DNA of 64,000 nt, taken from Bacteroidales bacterium (GTDB lineage Bacteria > Bacteroidota > Bacteroidia > Bacteroidales > F082). Positions 1 through 7,207 of the stretch are shown here, piece by piece. The stretch lies in assembly GCA_017531225.1 (NCBI GenBank), contig JAFXLL010000003.1:62001-126000 (forward strand), written 5' to 3'. The position numbers and the translations under genes were made by a program. The stretch's first letter is position 1; each line of letters opens with the position of its first letter. The notes under the pieces are model-generated. The model was not told where the DNA came from, ran no database searches, and saw nothing but the letters and a program-made list of their open reading frames with translations.

Positions 1-1447
1 GATAGTTCTGCAGACGACCTAAGTAAAGCATGTTGCGCACATCCTTGTACTTGGCGGCGATTTCCTTGACGATACCGCTGTGGTCGAGAGTCCACTGGAT
101 CTTCTCTGGGATGCGGTCAAGCTCTTGGATGAGCTCAGCACGACGCTCGTCGGTGAGTGTGCCTTTCAGCTCAGCCAAACGCAGGGCGAGCATAGCCATC
201 ACGGTCACCTGTGAGGTGAATGCCTTGGTGGAGGCCACACCGATTTCCGGACCTGCGTGAGTGTAGATACCAGCATCGGTAGCTCTCGAGATGGAGGAAC
301 CAATGACGTTGCAGATGCCCAACACGACGGCGCCTTCTTCCTTGGCCAACTTGATGGCGGCCAGCGTATCGGCGGTTTCACCCGACTGTGACACAGCGAT
401 CACCACATCGTGAGGCGTGATGACGGGATGGCGGTAACGGAACTCGGAGGCGTATTCCACTTTCACGCGGATCTTGGCCAGGAACTCGATGAGATAACTG
501 CCCACAAGGCTGGCGTGCCAAGAGGTACCGCAAGCCACGAACACGATATTGTCAGCATAGAGCAGCTGCTTCTCATACTGCAGGATGCCGCCCAAGCTCA
601 CGCTGTTGGTCTCTGTATGCAGACGGCCACGCATGGTGTCACGCACGATGGCGGGCTGTTCATAGATTTCCTTCATCATGAAGTGGTCGAAACCGGCTTT
701 CTCGATGCTGTCGAGGTTCATCTTCAGCTCCTGCACGTAAGGCATGGCTTCCACATCCTGGATGGTCTTGATGTGCAGTTCTTCACCCAATTTAATACGG
801 ACCACTTGCTCATCCTCGATGTAAACCACCTTTTGGGTACGGCCCACGATAGGCGTGGCGTCGGAAGCGATGAAATATTCGTTGTCGCCAATACCGATCA
901 CCATCGGGCTGCCCTTACGAGCGGCGATGATCTCATCCGGATGGTCTTTTTCCACGATAGCGATGGCGTAAGCGCCAATCACGTGGTTGAGGGCGATACG
1001 GACGGCCTCAAACAGGTCGACATGTTCGCTCTGCTGCACATCTTCAATGAGGTTGGTGAGCACCTCGGTATCGGTTGATGACTTAAAGGTGAAGCCACGT
1101 TTCTCAAGCTCCTTGCGGAGGCTCATGTAGTTTTCGATGATGCCGTTGTGGATCAGCGCGATATTGCCAGAGTTGGAAAGGTGAGGGTGGGCGTTGGTCT
1201 GATTGGGCTCGCCGTGGGTGGCCCAACGGGTATGAGCGATGCCAATATGGCCGCTGATATCCTTGGCCGAGGCATATGCTTCCAAATCGGAGACCTTACC
1301 TTTGGCCTTGTAAACATTCAGTTCGTTGTTAGCGTTCAGCAGTGCCACGCCGGCGCTGTCGTAGCCACGATATTCAAGTCGTTTGAGTCCTTCAATGAGG
1401 ATAGGATAGGCATCTTGATGACCTACATAAGCTACAATTCCACACAT
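1..1447 (-). CDS. glmS: Glutamine--fructose-6-phosphate aminotransferase (isomerizing), partial
   Basis: Makes glucosamine-6-phosphate from fructose-6-phosphate and glutamine, the first step of UDP-GlcNAc synthesis for peptidoglycan and LPS. The reverse strand opens with MCGIVAYVG, placing the N-terminal nucleophile Cys right after the initiator Met as in class II glutamine amidotransferases, followed by RLEYRGYDSAG, a GlmS hallmark. About 482 residues are present. The family is usually near 610, so the end of the second SIS isomerase domain lies beyond base 1. A TACTTTTG box at 1469-1476 with an upstream TTG fixes the start and is divergent from the next gene. It supplies the amino sugar that the salvage kinases in this window recycle. 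Confidence 0.96.
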   Translation of the reverse strand, partial: MCGIVAYVGHQDAYPILIEGLKRLEYRGYDSAGVALLNANNELNVYKAKGKVSDLEAYASAKDISGHIGIAHTRWATHGEPNQTNAHPHLSNSGNIALIHNGIIENYMSLRKELEKRGFTFKSSTDTEVLTNLIEDVQQSEHVDLFEAVRIALNHVIGAYAIAIVEKDHPDEIIAARKGSPMVIGIGDNEYFIASDATPIVGRTQKVVYIEDEQVVRIKLGEELHIKTIQDVEAMPYVQELKMNLDSIEKAGFDHFMMKEIYEQPAIVRDTMRGRLHTETNSVSLGGILQYEKQLLYADNIVFVACGTSWHASLVGSYLIEFLAKIRVKVEYASEFRYRHPVITPHDVVIAVSQSGETADTLAAIKLAKEEGAVVLGICNVIGSSISRATDAGIYTHAGPEIGVASTKAFTSQVTVMAMLALRLAELKGTLTDERRAELIQELDRIPEKIQWTLDHSGIVKEIAAKYKDVRNMLYLGRLQNY

Positions 1448-1468
1448 AGTTAAATAGATATTAAAGAG

Positions 1469-1497
1469 CAAAAGTAAGTTTTTTTGAAAAAAGTCAA
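1469..1497 (-). promoter_or_regulatory. Bacteroidetes-type promoter of glmS
   Basis: Reading the minus strand, TTG (1495-1497) is followed 18 nt later by TACTTTTG (1469-1476), matching the -33/-7 pattern TTTG and TAnnTTTG. The glmS ATG lies about 20 nt downstream. It abuts the divergent TAATTTTG box of the plus-strand gene. Confidence 0.6.
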
Positions 1498-1516
1498 GTG
1501 AAAAAAGTGAATTTTT

Positions 1517-1524
1517 TAATTTTG
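1517..1524 (+). promoter_or_regulatory. -7 box of the T9SS cargo gene
   Basis: TAATTTTG matches TAnnTTTG. Transcription should begin near 1531, after the upstream in-frame Met codon at 1498. This makes the Met at 1549 the true start of the gene. Confidence 0.5.
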
Positions 1525-1548
1525 TGTTTTAATTCAACCCCAAGTATT

Positions 1549-2781
1549 ATGAGAAGATTCAGCCTTTTTTTAACCGTTTTTATTTGCTTGAGCGGCATCA
1601 CAGCTTTCGCTCAATATGGCACCCAATTTGACAATAGAGGTTTTGAGAACTGGGCTAACTTTGGCAGCAACTCCAACACCTATGAGCCTGTGCATTGGCA
1701 TTCCGGCATGTCGGCATCGGGCAGTTTTTCGGGATTTTTGTCTCAGCAAATCAATGCGTCCACGACCGTCCGTCCCGGCTCATCAGGGACAAAAAGCGTA
1801 AAGCTTTGGCCCGTTTCGGTGCTTGGCGTCACCGCCAATGGCAACATGACCAACGGCAGGATCAACGCAGGCAGCATGTCGGCCACTGGAACTGGGAATT
1901 ACAACTACACCCAACGTTCCGACAGCCGTTTCAATACGCCCATCAACACTGTTCCCGACTCGTTGGCCATATGGGTATGCTTCCGTTCGGCTAGCGCCAG
2001 CCAAAACGCCCAGGTAAGGGCTTTCATCCATGGCGATGCCGATTTCAAGAGCGTTGCCGACGGATCGCTTGATCCCGCTGACAAACTGGTGGCCACGGCA
2101 GCATGCTCGTTCACGCGCACCAGCACCGCTGGCGGTGACTTTATCTGGCGCAGGCTCTCCATTCCTTTCGTGCACAATGGCCCATGCAACGACCCACGAT
2201 ACATCCTGCTCTGTGTCACTACCAACGAAGTCCCCGGACAAGGAGGCACCAATGACGATATGTACATCGACGACGTGCTTTTGATTTACAATCCTTCCAT
2301 CCAAATGGGAGCCATTGCAAGCAATGAATATCAACCTGGTGATATCCTGAATATTCAATACACCTTGAATGGCACCATGAGTCCTGAGAACCTCAACGGT
2401 GCTGCAAACCAAGTGATTGCCCAACTCTCAGACGCCAATGGCAGCTTTAGCAATCCCGTTGAAATGTGTAGGATCACCACCAACAATAGCGGCAACTTCA
2501 ATGTAGCCCTTCCATCAGATCTTATCGAAGGCGATCATTACCGCATTCGTTTGGTCACCACCAACTATCCCATGGTCTCGAACGACAACGGCTATGACTT
2601 GACTGTTGTGAGTTCCAACGCCGACGTTGCCGAAACCGAGGCGGAGGACGAAATCCTTGGTGTTGAGATATATGACCTCTTAGGAAGACGGATGGAGGAA
2701 GGCGAGCTGACCTCAGGTATTTACATTGTCAGATACCAGACTAAGAACGGTATCGTCGTTAAGAAAATCATGAAGCGATAA
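1549..2781 (+). CDS. Secreted protein with PCMD-like domain and T9SS C-terminal sorting tail
   Basis: Begins MRRFSLFLTVF with a classical signal peptide ending near AFAQ. Residues about 20-250 contain an FENW...PVHWHS stretch and Trp/Gly-rich beta motifs resembling the PCMD (putative carbohydrate metabolism) domain. The last 60 residues include VEIYDLLGRRM and end SGIYIVRYQT...KKIMKR, the type A sorting signal used by the type IX secretion system, so the protein is probably exported across the outer membrane and anchored or released. About 411 residues. The longer reading from 1498 starts upstream of the predicted transcription start. Substrate unknown; a glycan-binding role is inferred only. 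Confidence 0.8.
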   Translation: MRRFSLFLTVFICLSGITAFAQYGTQFDNRGFENWANFGSNSNTYEPVHWHSGMSASGSFSGFLSQQINASTTVRPGSSGTKSVKLWPVSVLGVTANGNMTNGRINAGSMSATGTGNYNYTQRSDSRFNTPINTVPDSLAIWVCFRSASASQNAQVRAFIHGDADFKSVADGSLDPADKLVATAACSFTRTSTAGGDFIWRRLSIPFVHNGPCNDPRYILLCVTTNEVPGQGGTNDDMYIDDVLLIYNPSIQMGAIASNEYQPGDILNIQYTLNGTMSPENLNGAANQVIAQLSDANGSFSNPVEMCRITTNNSGNFNVALPSDLIEGDHYRIRLVTTNYPMVSNDNGYDLTVVSSNADVAETEAEDEILGVEIYDLLGRRMEEGELTSGIYIVRYQTKNGIVVKKIMKR

Positions 2782-2787
2782 AGCCAT

Positions 2788-2904
2788 CGTCATTGCAAGG
2801 AGTGTAAACGACGAAGCAATCCAACATGACTCGAAATGGTCTGGTTGGATTGCTTCGCTTCGCTCAGCGAGCCTTCGGGTTGCTTCGCTTCGCTCGCAAT
2901 GACG
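2788..2904. repeat. 117-nt nested palindromic intergenic repeat
   Basis: CGTCATTGC (2788-2796) pairs with GCAATGACG (2896-2904), and inside it GAAGCAATCCAAC (2813-2825) pairs perfectly with GTTGGATTGCTTC (2844-2856). The interior repeats GCTTCGCTTCGCTC twice. It sits between two convergent genes, so it is either a dispersed palindromic repeat or a shared bidirectional terminator. Confidence 0.7.
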
Positions 2905-2909
2905 AACGT

Positions 2910-5045
2910 TTACTTCTGAGGATAGGTCAGTCCCATGTTGTAAAGGATGAAGGAGTAGATGTCGGCTTGCTCCTCGAGGACCTTGGCAACGGGTTTGCCG
3001 CCACCGTGGCCGGCCTTGCTGTCGATGCGGATGATCTTAGGCTCGGAACCTGTTTGCGCGGCTTGCAGTGCGGCGGCATATTTGAAGCTGTGGGCGGGCA
3101 CCACACGGTCGTCGTGATCGGCAGTAGTCACCATGATGGCAGGATAATGCACGTCATCGCCGCTTTGGATGGTGTGCAGCGGAGAGTAGGCATACAGAGC
3201 CTTGAACATGGCCTCGTCGTCCTCGCTGGTGCCATAGTCGCTGGCCCAGTTCCAACCGATGGTGAACAGATGGTAACGCAACATATCCATCACACCGACT
3301 TGAGGCACAGCCACCCTGAAGAGGTCAGGACGTTGATTCACCACAGCACCCACCAACAAACCACCGTTGGAACCGCCGTTCAAAGCGAGATAATCAGCGG
3401 AAGTGTAGTGGTTGTCAATCAAATATTCAGCGCAGGCGATGCAGTCGTCAAACACATTCTGTTTCTGCAGTTTGGTGCCAGCCTGATGCCATTCCTCACC
3501 ATATTCATTGCCGCCACGAAGGTTCATCTGGGCATAGATGCCACCGTTCTCCAAGAAGGGCAGGCGAGAGGTGCTGAAGCCAGGATTCAAGGTGATGTTG
3601 AAGCCACCGTAGCCATAGAGCAGGGTGGGGTTCTTGCCGTCTTTCTTCAGGTTGGCCTTGTAGGTCAGGAACATCGGCACCTGGGTGCCATCCTTTGAGG
3701 TGACAAACACCTGTTCAGTGGTGAAGTCAGCAGGATTGAAGTCGACCTGAGGCGCACGGAACACGGTTGAGGTGTTGCTCTCAATGTCATATTTGAACAC
3801 GGTCATTGGATAGACGAATGAGGTGAAGCCGTAATACACTTCGGGTTCATCGTAACGGCAGCTGAAGCCGACTTCGCCAAAGGTGGGCAGCTCAATCTCA
3901 TGGATCATGGTGCCGTTCAAGTCATACACGTAGGCATGGTTGGCGGCGTCCTTGTCGTAGGTGACAATCATCTTGCCAGCAGCCATTTGAGCGGCAACCA
4001 GCACATTCTCCGACTCAGGGATCACATCAACCCAGTTCTCAATCTGAGGCTTTTCAACCGGAGCGATCACCACGCGACCCTTAGGTGCATCGTAGTTGGT
4101 CTGGATGTAGATCTTGCCATCAATCACCTTGATCGGATTGTAGAAGTAATCCATATTGTCGGCAATCAGCACAAACTTGCCCTTAGGATCCTGCATATCC
4201 CTGATCCACAGGGTGCTGCCAGCGCCTTGACCACTTTCATAAAGGAACATGTAATGCTCGTCCTCGGTCACCTCAACGGAATGGAAGTAACGAGGCTGCT
4301 TGGGGTTCTCGTAGAACAGTTCATCTTGGTCCTGAGATGTGCCAAGCTTATGGTAATAGATCTTGTGGTTCTCATTCACATTGCTGAATTCCTTGCCTTC
4401 AATAGGTTTGTCGTAAGCGGCATAGAAGAAGCCATCCTTGTACCATGAAGCGCCAGTAAACTTAGCCCATTCGATATGGTCGGGAAGGAGTTCCTTGGTG
4501 GCGATGTCCATCACGAAGATCTCTTGCCAGTCGGAGCCACTGCGCTGGATCAGGTAAGCATAGTACTTGCCGTCGTTTGACTGAGAGCCGCCTCCGAAAG
4601 CCACTGTTCCGTCTTCGGAGAGCTTGTTGGGATCCAACAGAACCTCAGGCTCTTGGTCGGGATACTGAATGTAGATCACACTCTGGTTCTGCAAACCGTC
4701 GTTCTTGCTGTAAACGTAACGTCCGAAGCGTTTGCCAGGCACGCTGTAACGCTCATAGTTCATCACTGCGGTCAAGCGATCCTTGATAGCGCCACGGAAG
4801 GGGATGTGGCTGAGGTAATCATCGGTCACCTTGCGCTCGGCTTCCACCCAAGCGTTAGTCTCGGCTGAAGTGTCGTTCTCCAACCAACGGTAGGGGTCGG
4901 CGACCTCGGTGCCAAAGTAATTGTCAACAACAGTTTCATCCCGGAATGCCTCGGGATACTCTGCCACCTGGTAACGTGGCTGCGGCTTTTCAGTGCAAGC
5001 CGCTAAAGCGATGACGCTTCCCATAATCAATAGTGCTTTTTTCAT
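2910..5045 (-). CDS. Prolyl oligopeptidase family serine peptidase (S9A), lipoprotein
   Basis: Cleaves short peptides after proline. The start MKKALLIMGSVIALAACTE carries a lipobox (LAAC), so the mature protein is probably a periplasm-facing lipoprotein. The N-terminal half is a seven-bladed propeller with typical openings (VADPYRWLE). The C-terminal alpha/beta hydrolase shows the nucleophile motif GGSNGG, an acid region DHDDRV and a His in KAGHGGG. The length of about 711 residues is normal for S9A. A 40-codon upstream extension to 5165 was rejected: it has no signal sequence, and the TATTTTTG box at 5079-5086 lies within it. No operon partners are visible. Confidence 0.95.
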   Translation of the reverse strand: MKKALLIMGSVIALAACTEKPQPRYQVAEYPEAFRDETVVDNYFGTEVADPYRWLENDTSAETNAWVEAERKVTDDYLSHIPFRGAIKDRLTAVMNYERYSVPGKRFGRYVYSKNDGLQNQSVIYIQYPDQEPEVLLDPNKLSEDGTVAFGGGSQSNDGKYYAYLIQRSGSDWQEIFVMDIATKELLPDHIEWAKFTGASWYKDGFFYAAYDKPIEGKEFSNVNENHKIYYHKLGTSQDQDELFYENPKQPRYFHSVEVTEDEHYMFLYESGQGAGSTLWIRDMQDPKGKFVLIADNMDYFYNPIKVIDGKIYIQTNYDAPKGRVVIAPVEKPQIENWVDVIPESENVLVAAQMAAGKMIVTYDKDAANHAYVYDLNGTMIHEIELPTFGEVGFSCRYDEPEVYYGFTSFVYPMTVFKYDIESNTSTVFRAPQVDFNPADFTTEQVFVTSKDGTQVPMFLTYKANLKKDGKNPTLLYGYGGFNITLNPGFSTSRLPFLENGGIYAQMNLRGGNEYGEEWHQAGTKLQKQNVFDDCIACAEYLIDNHYTSADYLALNGGSNGGLLVGAVVNQRPDLFRVAVPQVGVMDMLRYHLFTIGWNWASDYGTSEDDEAMFKALYAYSPLHTIQSGDDVHYPAIMVTTADHDDRVVPAHSFKYAAALQAAQTGSEPKIIRIDSKAGHGGGKPVAKVLEEQADIYSFILYNMGLTYPQK

Positions 5046-5108
5046 TATTCTACAAATTGAAGATTCATTAGTAAGGGGCAAAAATACGTATTTTTTTCGA
5101 TGAAAATG

Positions 5109-5247
5109 TTGCGGAATCAAAAAAAATGATGTATTTTTGCAATGTCCATTTGCCAAAGCCCTCACATCTTGCTATATTGTGTGTTGGGTGGTTAACGGAC
5201 AGGTCGGGCAAGCGGCTTTGGGGGCGTTGTTGGCAACCCCCTTTTTT
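5109..5247 (+). ncRNA. Candidate small RNA gene 1 (about 100 nt) with promoter and terminator
   Basis: TTG (5109-5111) and TATTTTTG (5132-5139) are separated by 20 nt, the ideal Bacteroidetes spacing, predicting a start near 5145. The transcript can pair CCAAAGCC (5153-5160) with GGCTTTGG (5214-5221) and CTTGC (5168-5172) with GCAAG (5208-5212). It ends in a GC hairpin (GGGG 5221-5224 with CCCC 5238-5241, GTTG with CAAC) followed by TTTTTT at 5242-5247. No ORF fits. An SRP RNA was considered, but the CGGAAGGAAGCA apical motif is absent. It could be an unlisted Bacteroidales sRNA. Confidence 0.5.
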
Positions 5248-5541
5248 ATTTCTCCCAAACCAATTCCATTTTCATCAATTGTTTCAGTCTTGCTGAATGG
5301 ATTGATTTAATCAGCCAGAAGTTTTCGTTCTTGTCGAAATATAAGTGAGCGGCAGCTATGTGACTTGTTTCGTCGGTCTTTACAGCTAAATTAAAACGTT
5401 TGAAGGATTGGCTCGTATTGTATTAGCATTGTCTGGTATTTCAAAATACTCACTTATTTTTGTGATTGCCGACTTGGGGATAAAACCAATTTTTCGGTAT
5501 TGTTTTTCGAGCTTGACTCTATTTTTGCTTTGTTTCGCCAT
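5246..5541 (-). pseudogene. Frameshifted remnant of a small hypothetical protein gene
   Basis: From the ATG at 5539-5541 the minus strand reads MAKQSKNRVKLEKQYRKIGF and on for about 50 codons to a stop. The next frame then continues without a break (KRFNLAVKTDETSHIAAAH, later SARLKQLMKMELVWEK) to a TAA at 5246-5248. The two parts join into one protein of about 98 residues, basic at the start with an amphipathic end, if one frameshift near 5390 is repaired. Family not recognised. The AT-rich composition and isolation suggest decayed accessory DNA at the border of the module to the right. Confidence 0.5.
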
Positions 5542-5662
5542 GAGTGATTCTTTGTTTTAGAGTTTTGCTTGCAAAGATAATTATATTTACTCAAAAACGT
5601 GACATCTATTTAATATTACTAATTAATTTAATTAACGCTTTAAGAAAGATTGCGAAAAAGTG

Positions 5663-5693
5663 TTGAATAATTAGGTGAATATCTGTAACTTTG
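5663..5693 (+). promoter_or_regulatory. Strong Bacteroidetes promoter of the structured leader RNA
   Basis: TTG at 5663-5665, a 20-nt spacer and TAACTTTG at 5686-5693 match the consensus in both boxes and spacing. The predicted start at about 5698-5700 coincides with the first base of a hairpin. No other convincing promoter is seen between here and the nuclease gene at 6031. Confidence 0.7.
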
Positions 5694-5697
5694 CAAT

Positions 5698-5966
5698 CTG
5701 CTTTGAACCACCTTTGGTGGTTTTAAGCAGAACTTATTGACAAAGGCGTTTTCTGGACGCTTTGGTTTTGACGGCTTGAGAATCTCGCAAGTTCAGACTG
5801 TTCGTTAAAAACAAGGCAACGGGAACGCCCCATGTAATGATTATACATCCCTGTATATATCATTTGGCGTGGGGTTTTCAGCGTTGCTCGTTTCTACGAA
5901 CAGGGCAATGCGAGATCCTTCAAGCCGTGGAACGGGTGACAGAACTGGCTCCACGTCTTTTTTCTT
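5698..5966 (+). ncRNA. Candidate 270-nt structured RNA upstream of the NurA/HerA operon
   Basis: The RNA begins at a 5' hairpin (CTGCTT/AAGCAG plus AACCACC/GGTGGTT, 5698-5730), then a second hairpin (GCGT/ACGC, 5741-5764). A long rod follows: 5771-5789 pairs with 5909-5928 in 9 and 8 bp blocks, CTGTTCGT (5798-5805) with ACGAACAG (5896-5903), GCAACG (5816-5821) with CGTTGC (5882-5887), and an apical AATGAT-TATACA arm around loop TCCC. It ends in CGTGGA (5926-5931)/TCCACG (5950-5955) and a T-rich run at 5956-5966. The terminator stem shares three bases with the rod base, so it could be either a discrete RNA or an attenuating 5' leader. Not tmRNA or RNase P; resemblance to 6S RNA is only superficial. 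Confidence 0.6.
5926..5966 (+). terminator. Intrinsic terminator or attenuator ahead of the operon
   Basis: CGTGGA and TCCACG flank an 18-nt loop and are followed by TCTTTTTTCTT. Its 5' arm overlaps the closing base of the long rod (5926-5928), making the two partly exclusive. The operon starts 65 nt downstream, after a perfect 14-nt palindrome ACTCCCATGGGAGT at 6000-6013. Confidence 0.5.
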
Positions 5967-6030
5967 GACTTTTTATGGTTGAGGGAGCCAAACCGACACA
6001 CTCCCATGGGAGTCTTGAGAAGAGACACAA

Positions 6031-7206
6031 ATGAAAATATTGGACTTTATAGAGAAAGACGGTGAAGGAAAGTATTCATGCTACAAAACCAAGAAACTAG
6101 TTCTTGACGAAAAAGACCAAGATACTCTCGATTACGACGACAAACCCGCAATACAACTGAATAGTGCCCAAATTGCCGAGTCCGACATGTCTCGAAAAGA
6201 GACCGTCTTAATCAACGCTCAGATGATGAAGCTAGCCAGCACTCCATTATTTTCATACTTTCTTGACGGATCTCGTCATGTGTATCAAGTGGATGACATC
6301 GCTATCGGAAACCGAATCTTCCCCTTTCTTGCCGGTCAAATCGTTGTAGGTTGCTGTGTAAGAAAAGACAGAGATACTTTTAAACGCCATTCCGTTACGC
6401 ACAAAGTGTTACTTTCCTTACCACGAAACTTCAATTATGATGATGACAAAGAGGCAAATTTCTGCCGCATGTATTGTGAAAAGATAAACGAGGAACTAAA
6501 GAAAAATGCTTTCGTCCAAGAACACGGAATTAAGATTGACAAGATTCTTCTCTATCCCACAGACGGCTCACAAAACATCACTGCAGACAAAAATGGATAT
6601 AAAAACAGCGGAACGGCCAAGATACAGAACGAGATGACCGATGAGGAGCAATTGATGGTTGCTCAATTATGCAAAGACAATTGTTTGGACAACGAGCACT
6701 TCCTTATCAAAGATGGTTCAATTGAATACAACTCCAGTTATTCAAACCTGTCAACCACAGAATGGAATCAACTTCGCTCAAACTACAAGCATGTTGTCGG
6801 AGTGTCCAAGCTGTTTAATCCAGATTTATTAAGAGACTTCAAGGGGCAGAGACTCTCAAAAACCATTGCGAATTTAAAACCTTACGAGCGAACTAAAGTG
6901 TATCGTTACCCTGCCTCCGGTAGCCAATCGGAGTTTGCCATGTGGTATCTGCGGCTTCGCAAAAGCGATTTCCGGGAGACGCATTTCTCTGATGTTGTTA
7001 AGTGCGAAATGGTTATAGAAGAAAAGGGCGGCGTTCTCGACACTCAACTTATAGACCTAATTAGTGCCAATCTTATCCGAGAAGCTTACCCCACGTGTTA
7101 CGGAAAAGACAACAGATGGGCAAATCACCTCTATCCTGTTTTCCTAACCGAAAGCTTCTGCAAATCAAATTATATTAATCAGAATATTATTCTTAATCTC
7201 TTTTGA
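6031..7206 (+). CDS. NurA-like nuclease, first gene of the five-gene module
   Basis: 391 residues. NurA enzymes are RNase H-fold nucleases that act with the HerA hexamer to resect or degrade DNA. Visible signs are an early acidic motif FLDGSRHVY (Asp79), a second KDGSIEYN (Asp228), and HVVGVSKLFNP with Lys260, the usual order Asp...Asp...Gly-Val-x-Lys of NurA. A late LYPVFLTESF segment resembles the family's closing motif. The next gene, one base away, encodes a HerA-like ATPase, the classical partner, which strengthens the call. A weak purine stretch GAGAAGAG precedes the ATG. Membership of PF09376 is by eye; another RNase H-like nuclease remains possible. Confidence 0.6.
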   Translation: MKILDFIEKDGEGKYSCYKTKKLVLDEKDQDTLDYDDKPAIQLNSAQIAESDMSRKETVLINAQMMKLASTPLFSYFLDGSRHVYQVDDIAIGNRIFPFLAGQIVVGCCVRKDRDTFKRHSVTHKVLLSLPRNFNYDDDKEANFCRMYCEKINEELKKNAFVQEHGIKIDKILLYPTDGSQNITADKNGYKNSGTAKIQNEMTDEEQLMVAQLCKDNCLDNEHFLIKDGSIEYNSSYSNLSTTEWNQLRSNYKHVVGVSKLFNPDLLRDFKGQRLSKTIANLKPYERTKVYRYPASGSQSEFAMWYLRLRKSDFRETHFSDVVKCEMVIEEKGGVLDTQLIDLISANLIREAYPTCYGKDNRWANHLYPVFLTESFCKSNYINQNIILNLF

Positions 7207-7207
7207 C

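Noticed and set aside
1783-2424. A 213-codon minus-strand gene opposite the T9SS cargo gene
   Set aside because: It is a shadow of a gene with clear signal peptide and sorting tail; no promoter or family motif on the minus strand.
5145-5247. SRP (4.5S/ffs) RNA
   Set aside because: Size and position are possible and CAGGTC occurs, but the GGAA-type tetraloop and the GGAAGCA asymmetric loop are missing.
5698-5966. tmRNA, RNase P RNA or 6S RNA
   Set aside because: No tRNA-like acceptor or T-loop, no GAGGAAAGTCC-type RNase P core, and the rod has several small internal loops and two extra 5' hairpins instead of the single central bubble of 6S RNA.
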